Part shown: positions 16,901-25,147 of the stretch, piece by piece
Numbering within the stretch: position 1 is the first letter of the stretch
Layout: each line of letters starts with the position of its first letter
Source of the DNA: Lachnospiraceae bacterium
GTDB lineage: Bacteria; Bacillota_A; Clostridia; Lachnospirales; Lachnospiraceae
Assembly (NCBI GenBank): GCA_900764695.1
Contig: CAAFOY010000016.1
Span: 1 to 40,292, forward strand
Length of the DNA stretch: 40,292 nt
Reading direction: 5' to 3'
Position numbers and translations under genes: made by a program
The notes under the pieces: generated by a model
What the model saw: only the letters and a program-made list of their open reading frames with translations
What the model was told of the DNA's origin: nothing
The model's database searches: none

Positions 16901-18157
16901 GATACAGTCGACCTGTGGCTCAAAGAAAGCTGCTGCATGATAGTGGGCAACAGTTTCAACTTCACCTTCATCAAGCAATAAGGCATTCTTAATAAGAGCT
17001 TCACCATAACCTGTTGAACATGAACGTACAATGTGTGCGTCAGAAGGAAGTTTCTTATAAATATCCTTAACGGCATCAATAATAGTCTGTAAAGGATTAC
17101 CGTTGTTACCACTATAGTATGAGTAAAGAAGGGTTCCATCCTCGGCAACCAAAGCAGCTTTAGTTGTAGTAGAACCTGAATCAATACCTAAATAGCAATT
17201 GCCTTTGTATGTAGCAAGATCTCCCTTTTTAACACAGTCCTTATTGTGTCTTTCAGTAAATTCCTTATATTCTCTTTCATTATTAAATAAAGGATCAAGA
17301 CGTTTAATTTCCATAGACATCTTTATACCTTTAGATAACTGTTCATATAAATCAGAAATGTTAACTTTTACATTTTCAGAATGGTTAAGAGCAGAACCGA
17401 TTGCAGCAAACAAATGAGAATGTTCAGGTGCAACAATATGCTCATCATCTAATTTTAAAGTTCTGATAAATGCATTCTTTAATTCAGGTAAAAAGTGAAG
17501 TGGTCCACCAAGGAAAGCAACTGTTCCACGGATAGGTTTACCACAGGCAAGACCTGAAATAGTCTGGTTAACAACAGCCTGAAAAATAGAAGCGGCTAAA
17601 TCTTCCTTAGTAGCACCTTCGTTAATTAAAGGCTGAATATCTGTTTTTGCAAAAACACCACAACGGGCAGCAATAGGATAAATAGCCTGATAATTCTTGG
17701 CATATTCATTTAAACCACTGGCATCTGTCTGTAAAAGAGAAGCCATCTGATCTATGAAAGAACCTGTACCACCGGCACAAATACCATTCATACGCTGTTC
17801 AATACCGTTAGTGAAATAAATAATCTTTGCATCTTCACCACCAAGTTCGATGGCAACGTCAGTCTGAGGTGCATAATCTTCAAGGGCTGAAGCTACGGCA
17901 ACAACTTCCTGAACGAAAGGTACTTTCAAGTGATTTGAAAGGGCAAGTCCACCTGAACCTGTAATCATTGGTGATAATTCTATATTTCCTAATTTGTCTT
18001 TAGCTTCTTTAAGAAGAGAAGCCAAAGTTTCCTGAATATTTGCATAATGTCTTTTGTAATCAGAAAAAACAACATCATTATTCTTGTCAAGGATTGCAAT
18101 TTTTACTGTGGTAGAACCGATGTCAATACCAAGACTGTAATATTCTAATTCATTCAT
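13922..18157 (-). CDS. fused 2-hydroxyacyl-CoA dehydratase activase (BadF/BadG/BcrA/HgdC type), 1411 aa
   Basis: ATP-driven iron-sulfur electron injector of the type that activates 2-hydroxyacyl-CoA dehydratases and benzoyl-CoA reductases. Two ASKHA ATPase domains are in tandem: residues about 5-260 ([16 protein letters not shown]) and about 322-580 ([15 protein letters not shown]). Each keeps the two cysteines that hold the cluster in HgdC: C127 and C166 in the first, and the CSSGCGSF and TRCTVF cysteines in the second. A cysteine-rich linker ([10 protein letters not shown]…NRCEKG) precedes a DUF2229 region ([15 protein letters not shown]) and a C-terminal part resembling the dehydratase subunit. 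About 1400 residues is usual for this fused class. The start has AGGAGG upstream. No dehydratase genes are adjacent, so the client is unknown. Confidence 0.88.
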   Translation of the reverse strand: MNELEYYSLGIDIGSTTVKIAILDKNNDVVFSDYKRHYANIQETLASLLKEAKDKLGNIELSPMITGSGGLALSNHLKVPFVQEVVAVASALEDYAPQTDVAIELGGEDAKIIYFTNGIEQRMNGICAGGTGSFIDQMASLLQTDASGLNEYAKNYQAIYPIAARCGVFAKTDIQPLINEGATKEDLAASIFQAVVNQTISGLACGKPIRGTVAFLGGPLHFLPELKNAFIRTLKLDDEHIVAPEHSHLFAAIGSALNHSENVKVNISDLYEQLSKGIKMSMEIKRLDPLFNNEREYKEFTERHNKDCVKKGDLATYKGNCYLGIDSGSTTTKAALVAEDGTLLYSYYSGNNGNPLQTIIDAVKDIYKKLPSDAHIVRSCSTGYGEALIKNALLLDEGEVETVAHYHAAAFFEPQVDCILDIGGQDMKCIKIKNNSVDSVQLNEACSSGCGSFIETFAKSLNYSVQDFAKEALFASNPTDLGTRCTVFMNSNVKQAQKEGATVADISSGLAYSVIKNALYKVIKISDAKDLGRKVVVQGGTFYNDAVLRSFEKIAGCQAIRPDIAGIMGAFGAALIAKERYKGQETTILSLEQLESFDYTTSMTRCKGCTNACLLTINKFSDGRRFISGNRCEKGIGGVKNKDHIPNLFEYKYHRMFDYEPLAPENAPRGVVGIPRVLNMYENFPFWATFFKELGYSVMLSPKSSHKIYEMGIESIPSESECYPAKISHGHIEWLLQNGAKFIFYPCIPYERNETPDANNHYNCPIVTSYAENIKNNVEALEDSSINFMNPFMAFTNEEILTKRLVEEFTALGIKEDEIKSASHKAWDELIASRNDMMKKGEETLKYMEETGRRGIVLAGRPYHVDPEINHGIPEMINSYGLAVLTEDSVSHLADVERPLIVSDQWMYHSRLYKAANFVKTRDDLDLIQLNSFGCGLDAVTTDCVSDILTKSGKIYTVLKIDEVNNLGAARIRVRSLLAAIRERSENHFERYIQPSSFNKVEFTKQMRDDNYTILCPQMSPIHFTMLQAAFNACGYNFEVMESNKSCIDTGLKYVNNDACYPSLIVVGQIMNALLSGKYDLNKTAVVISQTGGGCRATNYIGFIRRALEKAGMSQIPVLSLSLSGLEHHSGFKITPKLALKAVEACLYGDLFMRVVYRTRPYEVNPGETNALHKKWEYKLCKELSDNSFGIHRFKKNMKKIVEEFDAIPVKDIKKPRVGIVGEILVKFSPTANNNLVELLESEGAEAVMPDLVDFFLYGFRNATFKVEKLGFDKSIIRMNNLGIKAIEWMRGSAKKALIESKHFTPTADIWEMSKMAEDVVSIGNQTGEGWFLTGEMLHLIHDGVPNIVCTQPFACLPNHIVGKGVIKKLRAQHPEANIVAVDYDPGASEVNQLNRIKLMLATANKKIGKK

Positions 18158-18214
18158 TTTTTTCCTCCTAATGCCTTAATAAGCCATTAAAGCATTTATA
18201 ATTGAAATCTAATC

Positions 18215-18249
18215 ATTAAAATCAGTAAAGTTATTACAATGATTTTAAT
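18215..18249. promoter_or_regulatory. inverted repeat upstream of the activase gene
   Basis: ATTAAAATCA (18215-18224) and TGATTTTAAT (18240-18249) form a perfect 10-bp inverted repeat separated by 15 bases. It sits 58-92 bases upstream of the activase start in a 435-base gap between divergent genes. It has no U-run, so an operator or a leader stem is likelier than a terminator. The rest of 18158-18480 is AT-rich with nothing else I can assign. Confidence 0.5.
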
Positions 18250-18480
18250 TAAAAATTTTAGTTCAATAACGTATCTTTTTCATATTTAATAAAAGTATTT
18301 ACGCGAATTTCTATATTATAATATAATTAATAAGAAAAAACAACCCAACAAAAATAGACAAAATGTTAAAAGCCTATGTCTAAAAATGAATAAAATGTAA
18401 TATTATTTAGACATTAAAACAAATAAAAAGAAATGTATGGAAAATATGTTGAAAATCCCATTAAAAACATTGAAAGTAGT

Positions 18481-18509
18481 TTGACAAACAGTGGTTTGGA
18501 AATTATACT
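18481..18509 (+). promoter_or_regulatory. promoter of the rhomboid-like gene
   Basis: TTGACA (18481-18486), a 17-base spacer and TATACT (18504-18509) make a near-consensus sigma-A promoter. Transcription should start near 18516, which rules out coding starts upstream of that point and supports ATG 18593. Confidence 0.85.
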
Positions 18510-18592
18510 GTAAATTGGTTTATTATTTGAAGAGAAGTTGCAGATTACATATTTTTTGCAATATCTTTTTGGTGAAAGGCAGAGGAGAATTT

Positions 18593-19492
18593 ATGATTTC
18601 TAATTTTGAAAGAAAATACGGCAAGTATGCTGTAAAGAATCTTACCTTATATTTAATAGCAGGATATGTTATTGGATATATGGTTAGTTTAATAAATCCT
18701 ACATTGTATGGTCTTTTAACATTTAATCCGTATATGATTTTGCACGGACAGATATGGCGTATAGTAACATGGGTTTTAACAATGCCGGAGGAATTAAGTA
18801 TCTTCACAATAATTATGCTGATTCTTTATTATCAGTTGGGACAGACTTTGGAAAGAACATGGGGAACGTACAGATATAATGTTTATCTTATATCAGGTCT
18901 CATATTTACAGTTGTAGGTGCAATTGTTTTATACGTAGTTTTGACATTTGTTTATAAAGATACATTTTCAAGTCAAACATTAGGAAGCTACATTGGTGCT
19001 TATGTAAGTACTTATTACATTAATATGTCCATATTCTTAGCTTTTGCGGCAACTTATCCGGAAGAGCAACTTATGTTGTATTTCATTATACCTATTAAGA
19101 TTAAGTGGTTTGGAGTATTGTATGGAGCATATATCTTAATTGACATTTACAACGCTTTTAGTTACGCAAGACAGATTGGGACATATGTGATTGCAATTAT
19201 TACAACGGTACTTATTGTTATGTCATTGCTTAACTTTATATTATATTTTGTTTCTCTTAAAAAGAATGGAGGAGCCTTTAGTGTGGCCCAGGCAAAGCGT
19301 AAGAAACAGTACAGGCAGCAGGTTAACAGAGCAAGACAGAATCAGACTTACCAGAATGGCGCAAGACATAAGTGTGCAGTCTGTGGCAGAACGGAATTAG
19401 ATGATCCTAATTTAACATTTAGATATTGTTCTAAATGCTCAGGCAACAAAGAATATTGCCAGGATCATTTGTTTACACATAAGCATATGTAA
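18593..19492 (+). CDS. rhomboid-like membrane protein with C-terminal zinc-binding tail, 299 aa
   Basis: Polytopic membrane protein with about six helices in residues 15-235. HGQIWRIVTWVL after the first helix and FAATYPEEQLMLYFIIPIKIKW are typical of the rhomboid/TMEM115-like fold. The catalytic GxSG serine motif is not visible (the matching region reads LGSYIGAYVS), so it is probably a non-proteolytic relative. After a basic, Q/R-rich linker (240-258) comes a tail with C261, C264, C279, C282, C289, H292, H296 and H298, enough ligands for two zinc sites. ATG 18593 follows AGAGGAGA. A longer frame back to 18491 is rejected because it overlaps the promoter. Function is unknown; the tail should face the cytoplasm. 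Confidence 0.7.
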   Translation: MISNFERKYGKYAVKNLTLYLIAGYVIGYMVSLINPTLYGLLTFNPYMILHGQIWRIVTWVLTMPEELSIFTIIMLILYYQLGQTLERTWGTYRYNVYLISGLIFTVVGAIVLYVVLTFVYKDTFSSQTLGSYIGAYVSTYYINMSIFLAFAATYPEEQLMLYFIIPIKIKWFGVLYGAYILIDIYNAFSYARQIGTYVIAIITTVLIVMSLLNFILYFVSLKKNGGAFSVAQAKRKKQYRQQVNRARQNQTYQNGARHKCAVCGRTELDDPNLTFRYCSKCSGNKEYCQDHLFTHKHM

Positions 19493-19544
19493 TTGATTTT
19501 TATAATCATTATAATATACACAATAACAGGAGGACTGAAAAATC

Positions 19545-20801
19545 ATGGAAAAGAAACCATTTGTAACACTTGAACAGTTAAAGGAGATTGAAAAGACATA
19601 CCCAACACCTTTTCATATTTATGATGAAAAAGGATTTATGGAGAATGCAAGAAAAGTAAACGAAGCGTTTTCATGGAATAAGGGTTTTAGAGAATATTTT
19701 GCAGTAAAGGCTGAACCAAATCCATTTATTATTAAAAAGCTTAAAGAAGCAGGATGTGGTGTTGACTGTTCATCATATACAGAATTAATGATAGCTGATA
19801 AGCTTGGATTTAGAAATGATGAAATTATGTTTTCATCAAACGAAACACCGGCAGGAGAATTTAAATATTGTAATGATTTAGGGGGAATTATCAACCTTGA
19901 TGACATTACAATGATTGATTATATGGAAGCAGAATGTGGAATTCCTGAAACAGTAAGCTGTAGATATAATCCAGGTGGAGTTTTTGAAGTATGTAACGGT
20001 ATTATGGATAACCCTGGAGATGCTAAGTACGGAATGACCCCTGAACAGATAGTTGAAGCATTTAAGATTTTAAAGGCTAAGGGAGTTAAGAACTTTGGCA
20101 TTCATGCATTCCTTGCCAGCAACACAGTAACTAATGAATATTACCCAATGCTTGCAAGAACAATTTTTGAACTTGCAGTTAAACTTGAAAAAGAAACAGG
20201 AGCAGACATTAAGTTTATTAACCTTTCAGGTGGTGTTGGTATCCCTTACAGACCTGATCAGGAACCAAATGACATTATGGCAATTGGTGAAGGTGTAAGA
20301 AAGGTATACGAAGAAATTCTTAAACCTGAAGGAATGGATGATATTGCTATTTACACAGAAATGGGACGTTTTATGATGGGACCTTACGGTGCATTGGTTA
20401 CTAAGGCAGTACATGAAAAACATATTTATAAAGAATATATTGGTGTTGATGCCTGTGCAGTAAACTTAATGAGACCTGCAATGTATGGTGCATATCACCA
20501 TATTACAGTAATGGGTAAGGAAGACCAGCCAAAAGACCATGTATATGACGTGGTTGGTAGTCTTTGCGAAAATAATGACAAATTTGCAGTTGACAGAGAA
20601 CTTCCAAAGATTGACATGGGAGATTTCATTTATATTCATGACACGGGAGCACATGGCTTCTCAATGGGATATAACTACAACGGAAGACTTCGTTCAGCAG
20701 AATTATTATTAAAGGAAGATGGAAGTGTAGAAATGATTCGTAGAGCAGAAACACCTGCAGATTATTTTGCTACATTCGATTTTTCAGACATAATGAAGTA
20801 A
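19545..20801 (+). CDS. lysA: diaminopimelate decarboxylase (PLP fold-type III), 418 aa
   Basis: Decarboxylates meso-diaminopimelate to L-lysine, the last step of lysine synthesis. The PLP lysine is in YFAVKAEPNP. The phosphate-binding glycine loop is INLSGGVGIPY, the substrate-binding arginine region is GRFMMGPYG, and the second active-site half is VGSLCENNDKF with DTGAHGFSMGYNYNGRLR near the end. This matches the alanine-racemase-like/LysA family in length and order. The related carboxynorspermidine decarboxylase (NspC) is an alternative, but it usually lacks the CENND motif at this spacing. CAGGAGGA precedes ATG 19545. A TATAAT at 19510-19515 could be a local -10 but has no convincing -35. 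The gene leads a co-directional run to 28223. Confidence 0.82.
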   Translation: MEKKPFVTLEQLKEIEKTYPTPFHIYDEKGFMENARKVNEAFSWNKGFREYFAVKAEPNPFIIKKLKEAGCGVDCSSYTELMIADKLGFRNDEIMFSSNETPAGEFKYCNDLGGIINLDDITMIDYMEAECGIPETVSCRYNPGGVFEVCNGIMDNPGDAKYGMTPEQIVEAFKILKAKGVKNFGIHAFLASNTVTNEYYPMLARTIFELAVKLEKETGADIKFINLSGGVGIPYRPDQEPNDIMAIGEGVRKVYEEILKPEGMDDIAIYTEMGRFMMGPYGALVTKAVHEKHIYKEYIGVDACAVNLMRPAMYGAYHHITVMGKEDQPKDHVYDVVGSLCENNDKFAVDRELPKIDMGDFIYIHDTGAHGFSMGYNYNGRLRSAELLLKEDGSVEMIRRAETPADYFATFDFSDIMK

Positions 20802-20850
20802 GGAGCAATCCGTGTAATACAAAAAGTAACAAAAAATAAGGGAAAAAAAA

Positions 20851-22239
20851 GTGAAAAAGATAGTAGGCGAATTATTAAAGAACAAACACGTAGATGAAAA
20901 CTTAAAAGCATATTGTGGACCATTTATGGAAATAAATAACAAATATGCAAATATCCGTTTGGCAATGAATTATTACACATATTACACAATGACTTTAGAA
21001 GATGAAAGTCTTTTAAGTACAGAGAATATGTCTGGTCTTGCTACAATTAATTTAATTATTGAAGAATTAATGAATGGGGAAAGTGAGAAGATTCCTGAAA
21101 ACATTGAAAAGTTAGAAAAACTTAGAGATGGAATTATTGAGAAGGTTCAGGATCTTACCTGTTATGTTGACAAGTTTAACATCTATGAACATGCATTAAA
21201 CAGAGTTGAATACAGATTCAGAGATGACGATTATCCGTCAGGATATAGTGATGAGAACATTACAAGAAGATTAATGCAGTTTATTCTTGAAGATGAAGAT
21301 AATATGGCAATTAACAGAAAGATAAGTCAGGTAATAGGACAGCTTCCTGTTAGACTTACAAAAAATAAGTTTTTCGAAATGTTATCTAATGGCCTTAGCA
21401 TTTATAAGGGTGGAACTAAGGAAAGTCTTAAGAATTTCTTATATATGTTAAAAACAACAGCAATGCTTGAAAATACAGAAACAATGACTGTTAATTACCC
21501 TTACTTAGACGATTTCTTTAAAGAATTTAAAGAGGTTAAGTTTAAGAAAATAACAAAAGAGCAGTATGATGAAATGATGACTAATATTGCTAAAGTTTCA
21601 GAATATATGAAAGATTTAATGAACTCAAATATGATGATTCAGGAAATCCTAAATGATTTGCTTATTGTCTTATATACTTATGAAAATCAGTTAGATGATA
21701 ATATTGTTAAGGGGTGTACAGAGATTATAAAAGATACAAACCTTTTATTCTTAGGCAAGTTTAGTCCTAAATCATTAGAAGAAATAGAGGATATGTTTGT
21801 AATGCTTGAGGGAACTCAGGAAGAATTATATCCTAAGTTATCTTCCTATGATATAACAGACCAGATTATGGAAAGCTATAGTGAAAACATTGAAAAACTT
21901 GGTTTAAAGGATGTATATGATGTGGTATACAAACTTCCAAGGCTTAATTCAGACAGTATGTTTATGGAACTTACAGTTGATGAGGACAATACTACAGCCG
22001 ACGAAGAATATGTAAAGGCTAAGGAAGAAGAGCTTTACAAGGAATATACTGAGTTGTTTGCAGATAACGAGAAATTGATTAACAGAGCCGTAATGTCAGC
22101 TTCAATTGCAGAACTTCCTGTATTTTTCAATAATATTAGTGAATTACAGGATTATATTTATAATACATTGTCAGTATGTAATGATAAGGCTGAAAAACTA
22201 GCTTGTATTGAAATTTTAAATGGAATAATGGAAGAATAA
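20851..22239 (+). CDS. conserved hypothetical protein, 462 aa
   Basis: Large, acidic, almost all-helical soluble protein with no signal peptide, membrane segment or recognisable catalytic motif. Leucine- and methionine-rich amphipathic helices run throughout, such as IEELMNGESEKIPENIEKLE and IQEILNDLLIVLYTYENQL. The composition suggests a scaffold or helical-repeat fold. The start is GTG 20851 with AAGGGA about 8 bases upstream. It lies 49 bases after lysA and 41 bases before the 113-residue gene, so it is likely part of their transcript. I do not recognise the family. Confidence 0.75.
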   Translation: MKKIVGELLKNKHVDENLKAYCGPFMEINNKYANIRLAMNYYTYYTMTLEDESLLSTENMSGLATINLIIEELMNGESEKIPENIEKLEKLRDGIIEKVQDLTCYVDKFNIYEHALNRVEYRFRDDDYPSGYSDENITRRLMQFILEDEDNMAINRKISQVIGQLPVRLTKNKFFEMLSNGLSIYKGGTKESLKNFLYMLKTTAMLENTETMTVNYPYLDDFFKEFKEVKFKKITKEQYDEMMTNIAKVSEYMKDLMNSNMMIQEILNDLLIVLYTYENQLDDNIVKGCTEIIKDTNLLFLGKFSPKSLEEIEDMFVMLEGTQEELYPKLSSYDITDQIMESYSENIEKLGLKDVYDVVYKLPRLNSDSMFMELTVDEDNTTADEEYVKAKEEELYKEYTELFADNEKLINRAVMSASIAELPVFFNNISELQDYIYNTLSVCNDKAEKLACIEILNGIMEE

Positions 22240-22280
22240 TCAGTTGTAATATATTTGCAGATTGATTATTGGAGATAAGT

Positions 22281-22622
22281 ATGAGATGGTATGATGATTT
22301 GTATGTTGGATATAATCTGTTAGACAAAAAGAGACAGGTTATGTGGAAAATTAAAAGGGGTAAACAACAGTTTAATAAATATGTCATTACATTGCCTTTT
22401 AATGATTATGATGTACTTGACATCTATCCATCTAATGTACTTACTCAGAAATGGTATAAGGATTCAGATATTGTAATTGTTGGAATTGCCGAAGGTAGGG
22501 AAGAGGCAATGGATATGGTACAATTAATAATAATGGATTGTCTAAATTCCACGGGAGGATGCAAAGTGAAAGACTATATATTGAATCTTATGAATGAAGA
22601 AAGAAGCAAGAGAGAAGAGTAG
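22281..22622 (+). CDS. conserved hypothetical protein, 113 aa
   Basis: Small soluble alpha/beta protein beginning MRWYDDLYVGYNLLDKKRQV. Strands such as YVITLPFNDYDVLDIYPS and DIVIVGIAEGREEAMDMVQ suggest a compact mixed fold. ATG 22281 has GGAGAT 5-9 bases upstream; an in-frame TTG at 22269 would lie before the ribosome site. It sits 41 bases after the helical 462-residue gene and 3 bases before the DUF2953 gene. Placement just ahead of the YtfI/YtfJ pair makes a sporulation-linked role possible, but nothing in the protein itself shows that. Confidence 0.75.
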   Translation: MRWYDDLYVGYNLLDKKRQVMWKIKRGKQQFNKYVITLPFNDYDVLDIYPSNVLTQKWYKDSDIVIVGIAEGREEAMDMVQLIIMDCLNSTGGCKVKDYILNLMNEERSKREE

Positions 22623-22625
22623 CCT

Positions 22626-23654
22626 ATGGTACATATATTATTACTTATTTTAAAAATAATTGGTATTATTGTATTATCTATTCTGGGGCTTGCTTTACTT
22701 ATTTTGTTTTTTCCTATAGTATATGTAGGAAAAGTAAATGGAAATATTGAAGAGAAAAAAATAACCGGTAATATAAGAGCCGGATGGCTTTTTCATCTGC
22801 TACATTGCAGATTATGGATTGAGAATACAGAGATACATTATAATATCCGACTATTAGGAATAAAAATAAAATCTTCTGAAACAAAAGAAAAAAAGAAAAA
22901 AGAAAAAAGAAAAAATCAGTCTGAGGAGCAATCACCGAAGAATGAAGAAGAAAAATCACAGGATGAATTGAAAGAGGATAGTGTTAAAAAAACTGACATT
23001 AAACAAATTGGAACTTCCGAAAATGAAAAAGAGCAGGAAATTCAAAATTCCAATTTGGAAGAGACTGATGTAAAAAATCAAAATAAGGATAATATAAAAA
23101 GTGAAGATTCAAAGAAAACCACAGAAACAAATAATAGAAAAAAAGAAAAGAAATCTTTTATAACAAGAATGCAGATTTCCTTTAAAAAATTAAAACAAAG
23201 AATAAAGAAAATTGTAGAAAATATAAAAGATAAAATTCATAATATAAAAGAAAATGCAAAAAATAAAAAGAACAGTATAGATGAAATAATAAATCAGATT
23301 AAAACCGTTAAGCAATTTATAACTTCAAAGACAACAAAAGAGGCTTATGCCTATGGCAAAAAAATGGTTCTAAAACTTCTAAAACATTTAGCACCTAACA
23401 GGATAAAAGGCAATCTATATATGGGATTTGAAGAAAGTTATTTAACGGGAGAGGCATTAGGCGCTCTTGGAATGATATATGGAATATTTAATATTAATCC
23501 TAAAAGGTTTAAGGTTTATCCTGATTTTGAAAATAAAGTGTTTAAAGGTGATATTATTTTTAAGGGACATATTTACTTAGGCGTGGTTATAATATATTGT
23601 TTGAAATTTTATTTTAATGAAAATATAAAGAGAATTATAAAGAAATTTATTTAG
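22626..23654 (+). CDS. DUF2953 membrane-associated protein (YtfI-like), 342 aa
   Basis: The N-terminal membrane helix (residues about 5-32, ILKIIGIIVLSILGLALLIL) is followed by a beta segment (NIRAGWLFHLLHCRLWIEN…YNIRLLGIKI). A long lysine/glutamate-rich low-complexity linker (about 90-170) and a C-terminal domain (LLKHLAPNRIKGNLYMGFEE, TGEALGALGMIYGIF, HIYLGVVIIY) follow. This is the arrangement of DUF2953 proteins. In Bacillus the homologue YtfI is encoded next to YtfJ, and here the ytfJ-like gene follows after 12 bases, which supports the assignment. The start lies 3 bases after the previous stop with no clear ribosome site of its own, so coupled translation is likely. Its biochemical role is not known to me. 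Confidence 0.78.
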   Translation: MVHILLLILKIIGIIVLSILGLALLILFFPIVYVGKVNGNIEEKKITGNIRAGWLFHLLHCRLWIENTEIHYNIRLLGIKIKSSETKEKKKKEKRKNQSEEQSPKNEEEKSQDELKEDSVKKTDIKQIGTSENEKEQEIQNSNLEETDVKNQNKDNIKSEDSKKTTETNNRKKEKKSFITRMQISFKKLKQRIKKIVENIKDKIHNIKENAKNKKNSIDEIINQIKTVKQFITSKTTKEAYAYGKKMVLKLLKHLAPNRIKGNLYMGFEESYLTGEALGALGMIYGIFNINPKRFKVYPDFENKVFKGDIIFKGHIYLGVVIIYCLKFYFNENIKRIIKKFI

Positions 23655-23666
23655 GGAGGCATTATT

Positions 23667-24044
23667 ATGGCAGATAACAAAAAACCTACAGATGATTTAT
23701 TAAAGGCAATGGAAAAATTTATTACAACAAAGTCTGTTGTTGGAGAACCGGTTGTGGTAGGAGATACAATAATCCTTCCTATGGCTGATGTTTCTTTTGG
23801 AATGGGAATAGGTACTTTTTCAAAAGGAGAAACAGGATCAGGCGGAGTTGGGGGAAAGATAGTACCAAGCGCTGTTTTGGTTATTAAGGATGGTTCATCT
23901 AAGCTTATCAGCATTAAAGATCAGGATGGATTATCAAGGATTATTGATATGGTACCTGATGTGGTAAACAAGTTCACTTCAAAGAATGATGTAAAAGATG
24001 ATTTTAGTGACTTTGAGGAAATGGATGAAGATATTAACGACTAA
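23667..24044 (+). CDS. ytfJ: GerW/YtfJ family sporulation protein, 125 aa
   Basis: Short glycine-rich protein of the YtfJ/GerW family, which in Bacillus is a spore protein needed for germination. The core is conserved: KSVVGEPVVVGDTIILPMAD, VSFGMGIGTF, then a GSGGVGGKIVPSAVLVI stretch and a lysine/isoleucine-rich end, finishing in an acidic tail (DFEEMDEDIND). The length is usual. GGGAGG about 7 bases before ATG 23667 is strong. Its pairing with DUF2953 mirrors Bacillus ytfI-ytfJ. It suggests that the organism, or its ancestors, make spores, though some non-sporulating Clostridia keep the gene. Confidence 0.88.
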   Translation: MADNKKPTDDLLKAMEKFITTKSVVGEPVVVGDTIILPMADVSFGMGIGTFSKGETGSGGVGGKIVPSAVLVIKDGSSKLISIKDQDGLSRIIDMVPDVVNKFTSKNDVKDDFSDFEEMDEDIND

Positions 24045-24096
24045 AAACTAATTATATGCATATGCTAATATTATAAAAAATAAATTAGGAAGAGTT

Positions 24097-24240
24097 ATGC
24101 ATAAACTATGTGGATTTGCGTTATTTTGGCTTGCAGTTGGAATGACGCTTTCATTGTTAATAGAGAGTACTTTTTTTGTGGTGTGCATAATAGTAATATG
24201 TCTTTTGGCAGGATTTAATCTGTTTTGCTGCAAACCATAA
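24097..24240 (+). CDS. small two-helix membrane protein, 47 aa
   Basis: A short gene between ytfJ and metF. ATG 24097 is preceded by AGGAAGAG and the frame ends at TAA 24238-24240. The product has two hydrophobic helices (ALFWLAVGMTLSLLI and FFVVCIIVICLLAGF) separated by a short polar turn, and a Cys-Cys-Lys-Pro end. It lies 27 bases before metF in the same direction. Ribosome site, spacing and hairpin-like membrane topology argue that it is translated; the family is not recognised. Confidence 0.6.
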   Translation: MHKLCGFALFWLAVGMTLSLLIESTFFVVCIIVICLLAGFNLFCCKP

Positions 24241-24267
24241 AAACAAAAGAAGAGGAGACAGAGATTA

Positions 24268-25146
24268 ATGAACATTGCAGATTTATTTAAAAAAGAACAC
24301 ACAGTATTTTCTTTTGAGGTTTTTCCACCAAAAAAGGAAAGTGGTATAGAAACAATATATTCAACATTAAATGAGTTAAAAAACTTAAACCCTGATTTTA
24401 TCAGTGTAACTTATGGAGCAGGTGGAAAAGGTGTTGCAAATGCGACAACAATTGACTTATGTTCATATATTAAAAATGAATTAGGAACTGAAACAATAGC
24501 CCATCTTTCATGCTTATATAATACTAAAGAAAGCATCGACAGAATTTTAGATGAATTAGATGAAAAAGGTGTAAAGAATATATTAGCTTTAAGAGGGGAT
24601 GTAAATCCTGATTTTGCCATAGAAAAAGATTTCAAATATGCATCAGACTTAACAGAATATATTATGTCAAAAAACAGAGGTTTTAATATTTCAGGCGCAT
24701 GCTATCCTGAAGTTCATCAGGAAGCAGCGAATATGATTGAAGATATTCAGAACTTAAAGAAGAAAGTTGATTCAGGGGCAGACCATTTGATTTCACAGTT
24801 ATTCTTTGATAATCAGGTATTCTTTGATTTTCAGGAGAAAGCAAGAATAGCAGGAATTAATGTTCCTATTGAAGCAGGAATTATGCCTGTAACAAACAAA
24901 AAACAGATTGAGAGAATGGTTTCAATGTGTGGCGCAAGTATTCCGGCAAAACTTTCAAAAGTTCTTCAGAGATTTGGAGATAATCATGAAGCCATGCGTG
25001 ATGCAGGTATTTCATATGCAATTGACCAGATTATTGAATTGGCTGCTCATGGAGTTGACGGAGTTCATATTTATACAATGAATGATCCATATGTTGCAAG
25101 AAGAATTTCTGAAGGTGTAAAAAATATATTAAAGAGCGGAAAATAA
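24268..25146 (+). CDS. metF: methylenetetrahydrofolate reductase, 292 aa
   Basis: Reduces 5,10-methylene-THF to 5-methyl-THF, the methyl donor for MetH. This is the flavin TIM-barrel class. The catalytic glutamate is E17 in FSFEVFPPK. Other family segments are ISVTYGAGG, HLSCLY, ILALRGD, CYPEVHQE, a central LISQLFFDN and the GVDGVHIYTMN end. GAGGAGA lies about 10 bases before ATG 24268. Only one base separates it from the MetH-activation gene, so metF, the activation domain and metH form a methionine-methylation operon. No SAM riboswitch was found upstream. Confidence 0.95.
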   Translation: MNIADLFKKEHTVFSFEVFPPKKESGIETIYSTLNELKNLNPDFISVTYGAGGKGVANATTIDLCSYIKNELGTETIAHLSCLYNTKESIDRILDELDEKGVKNILALRGDVNPDFAIEKDFKYASDLTEYIMSKNRGFNISGACYPEVHQEAANMIEDIQNLKKKVDSGADHLISQLFFDNQVFFDFQEKARIAGINVPIEAGIMPVTNKKQIERMVSMCGASIPAKLSKVLQRFGDNHEAMRDAGISYAIDQIIELAAHGVDGVHIYTMNDPYVARRISEGVKNILKSGK

Positions 25147-25147
25147 A

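Noticed and set aside
18491..18592. Longer N-terminus for the rhomboid-like protein
   Set aside because: It would start inside the consensus promoter at 18481-18509, upstream of the predicted transcript start, and has no ribosome site.
24045..24267. SAM riboswitch or T-box ahead of metF
   Set aside because: The gap is mostly occupied by a small coding frame and shows no terminator or conserved riboswitch motifs.
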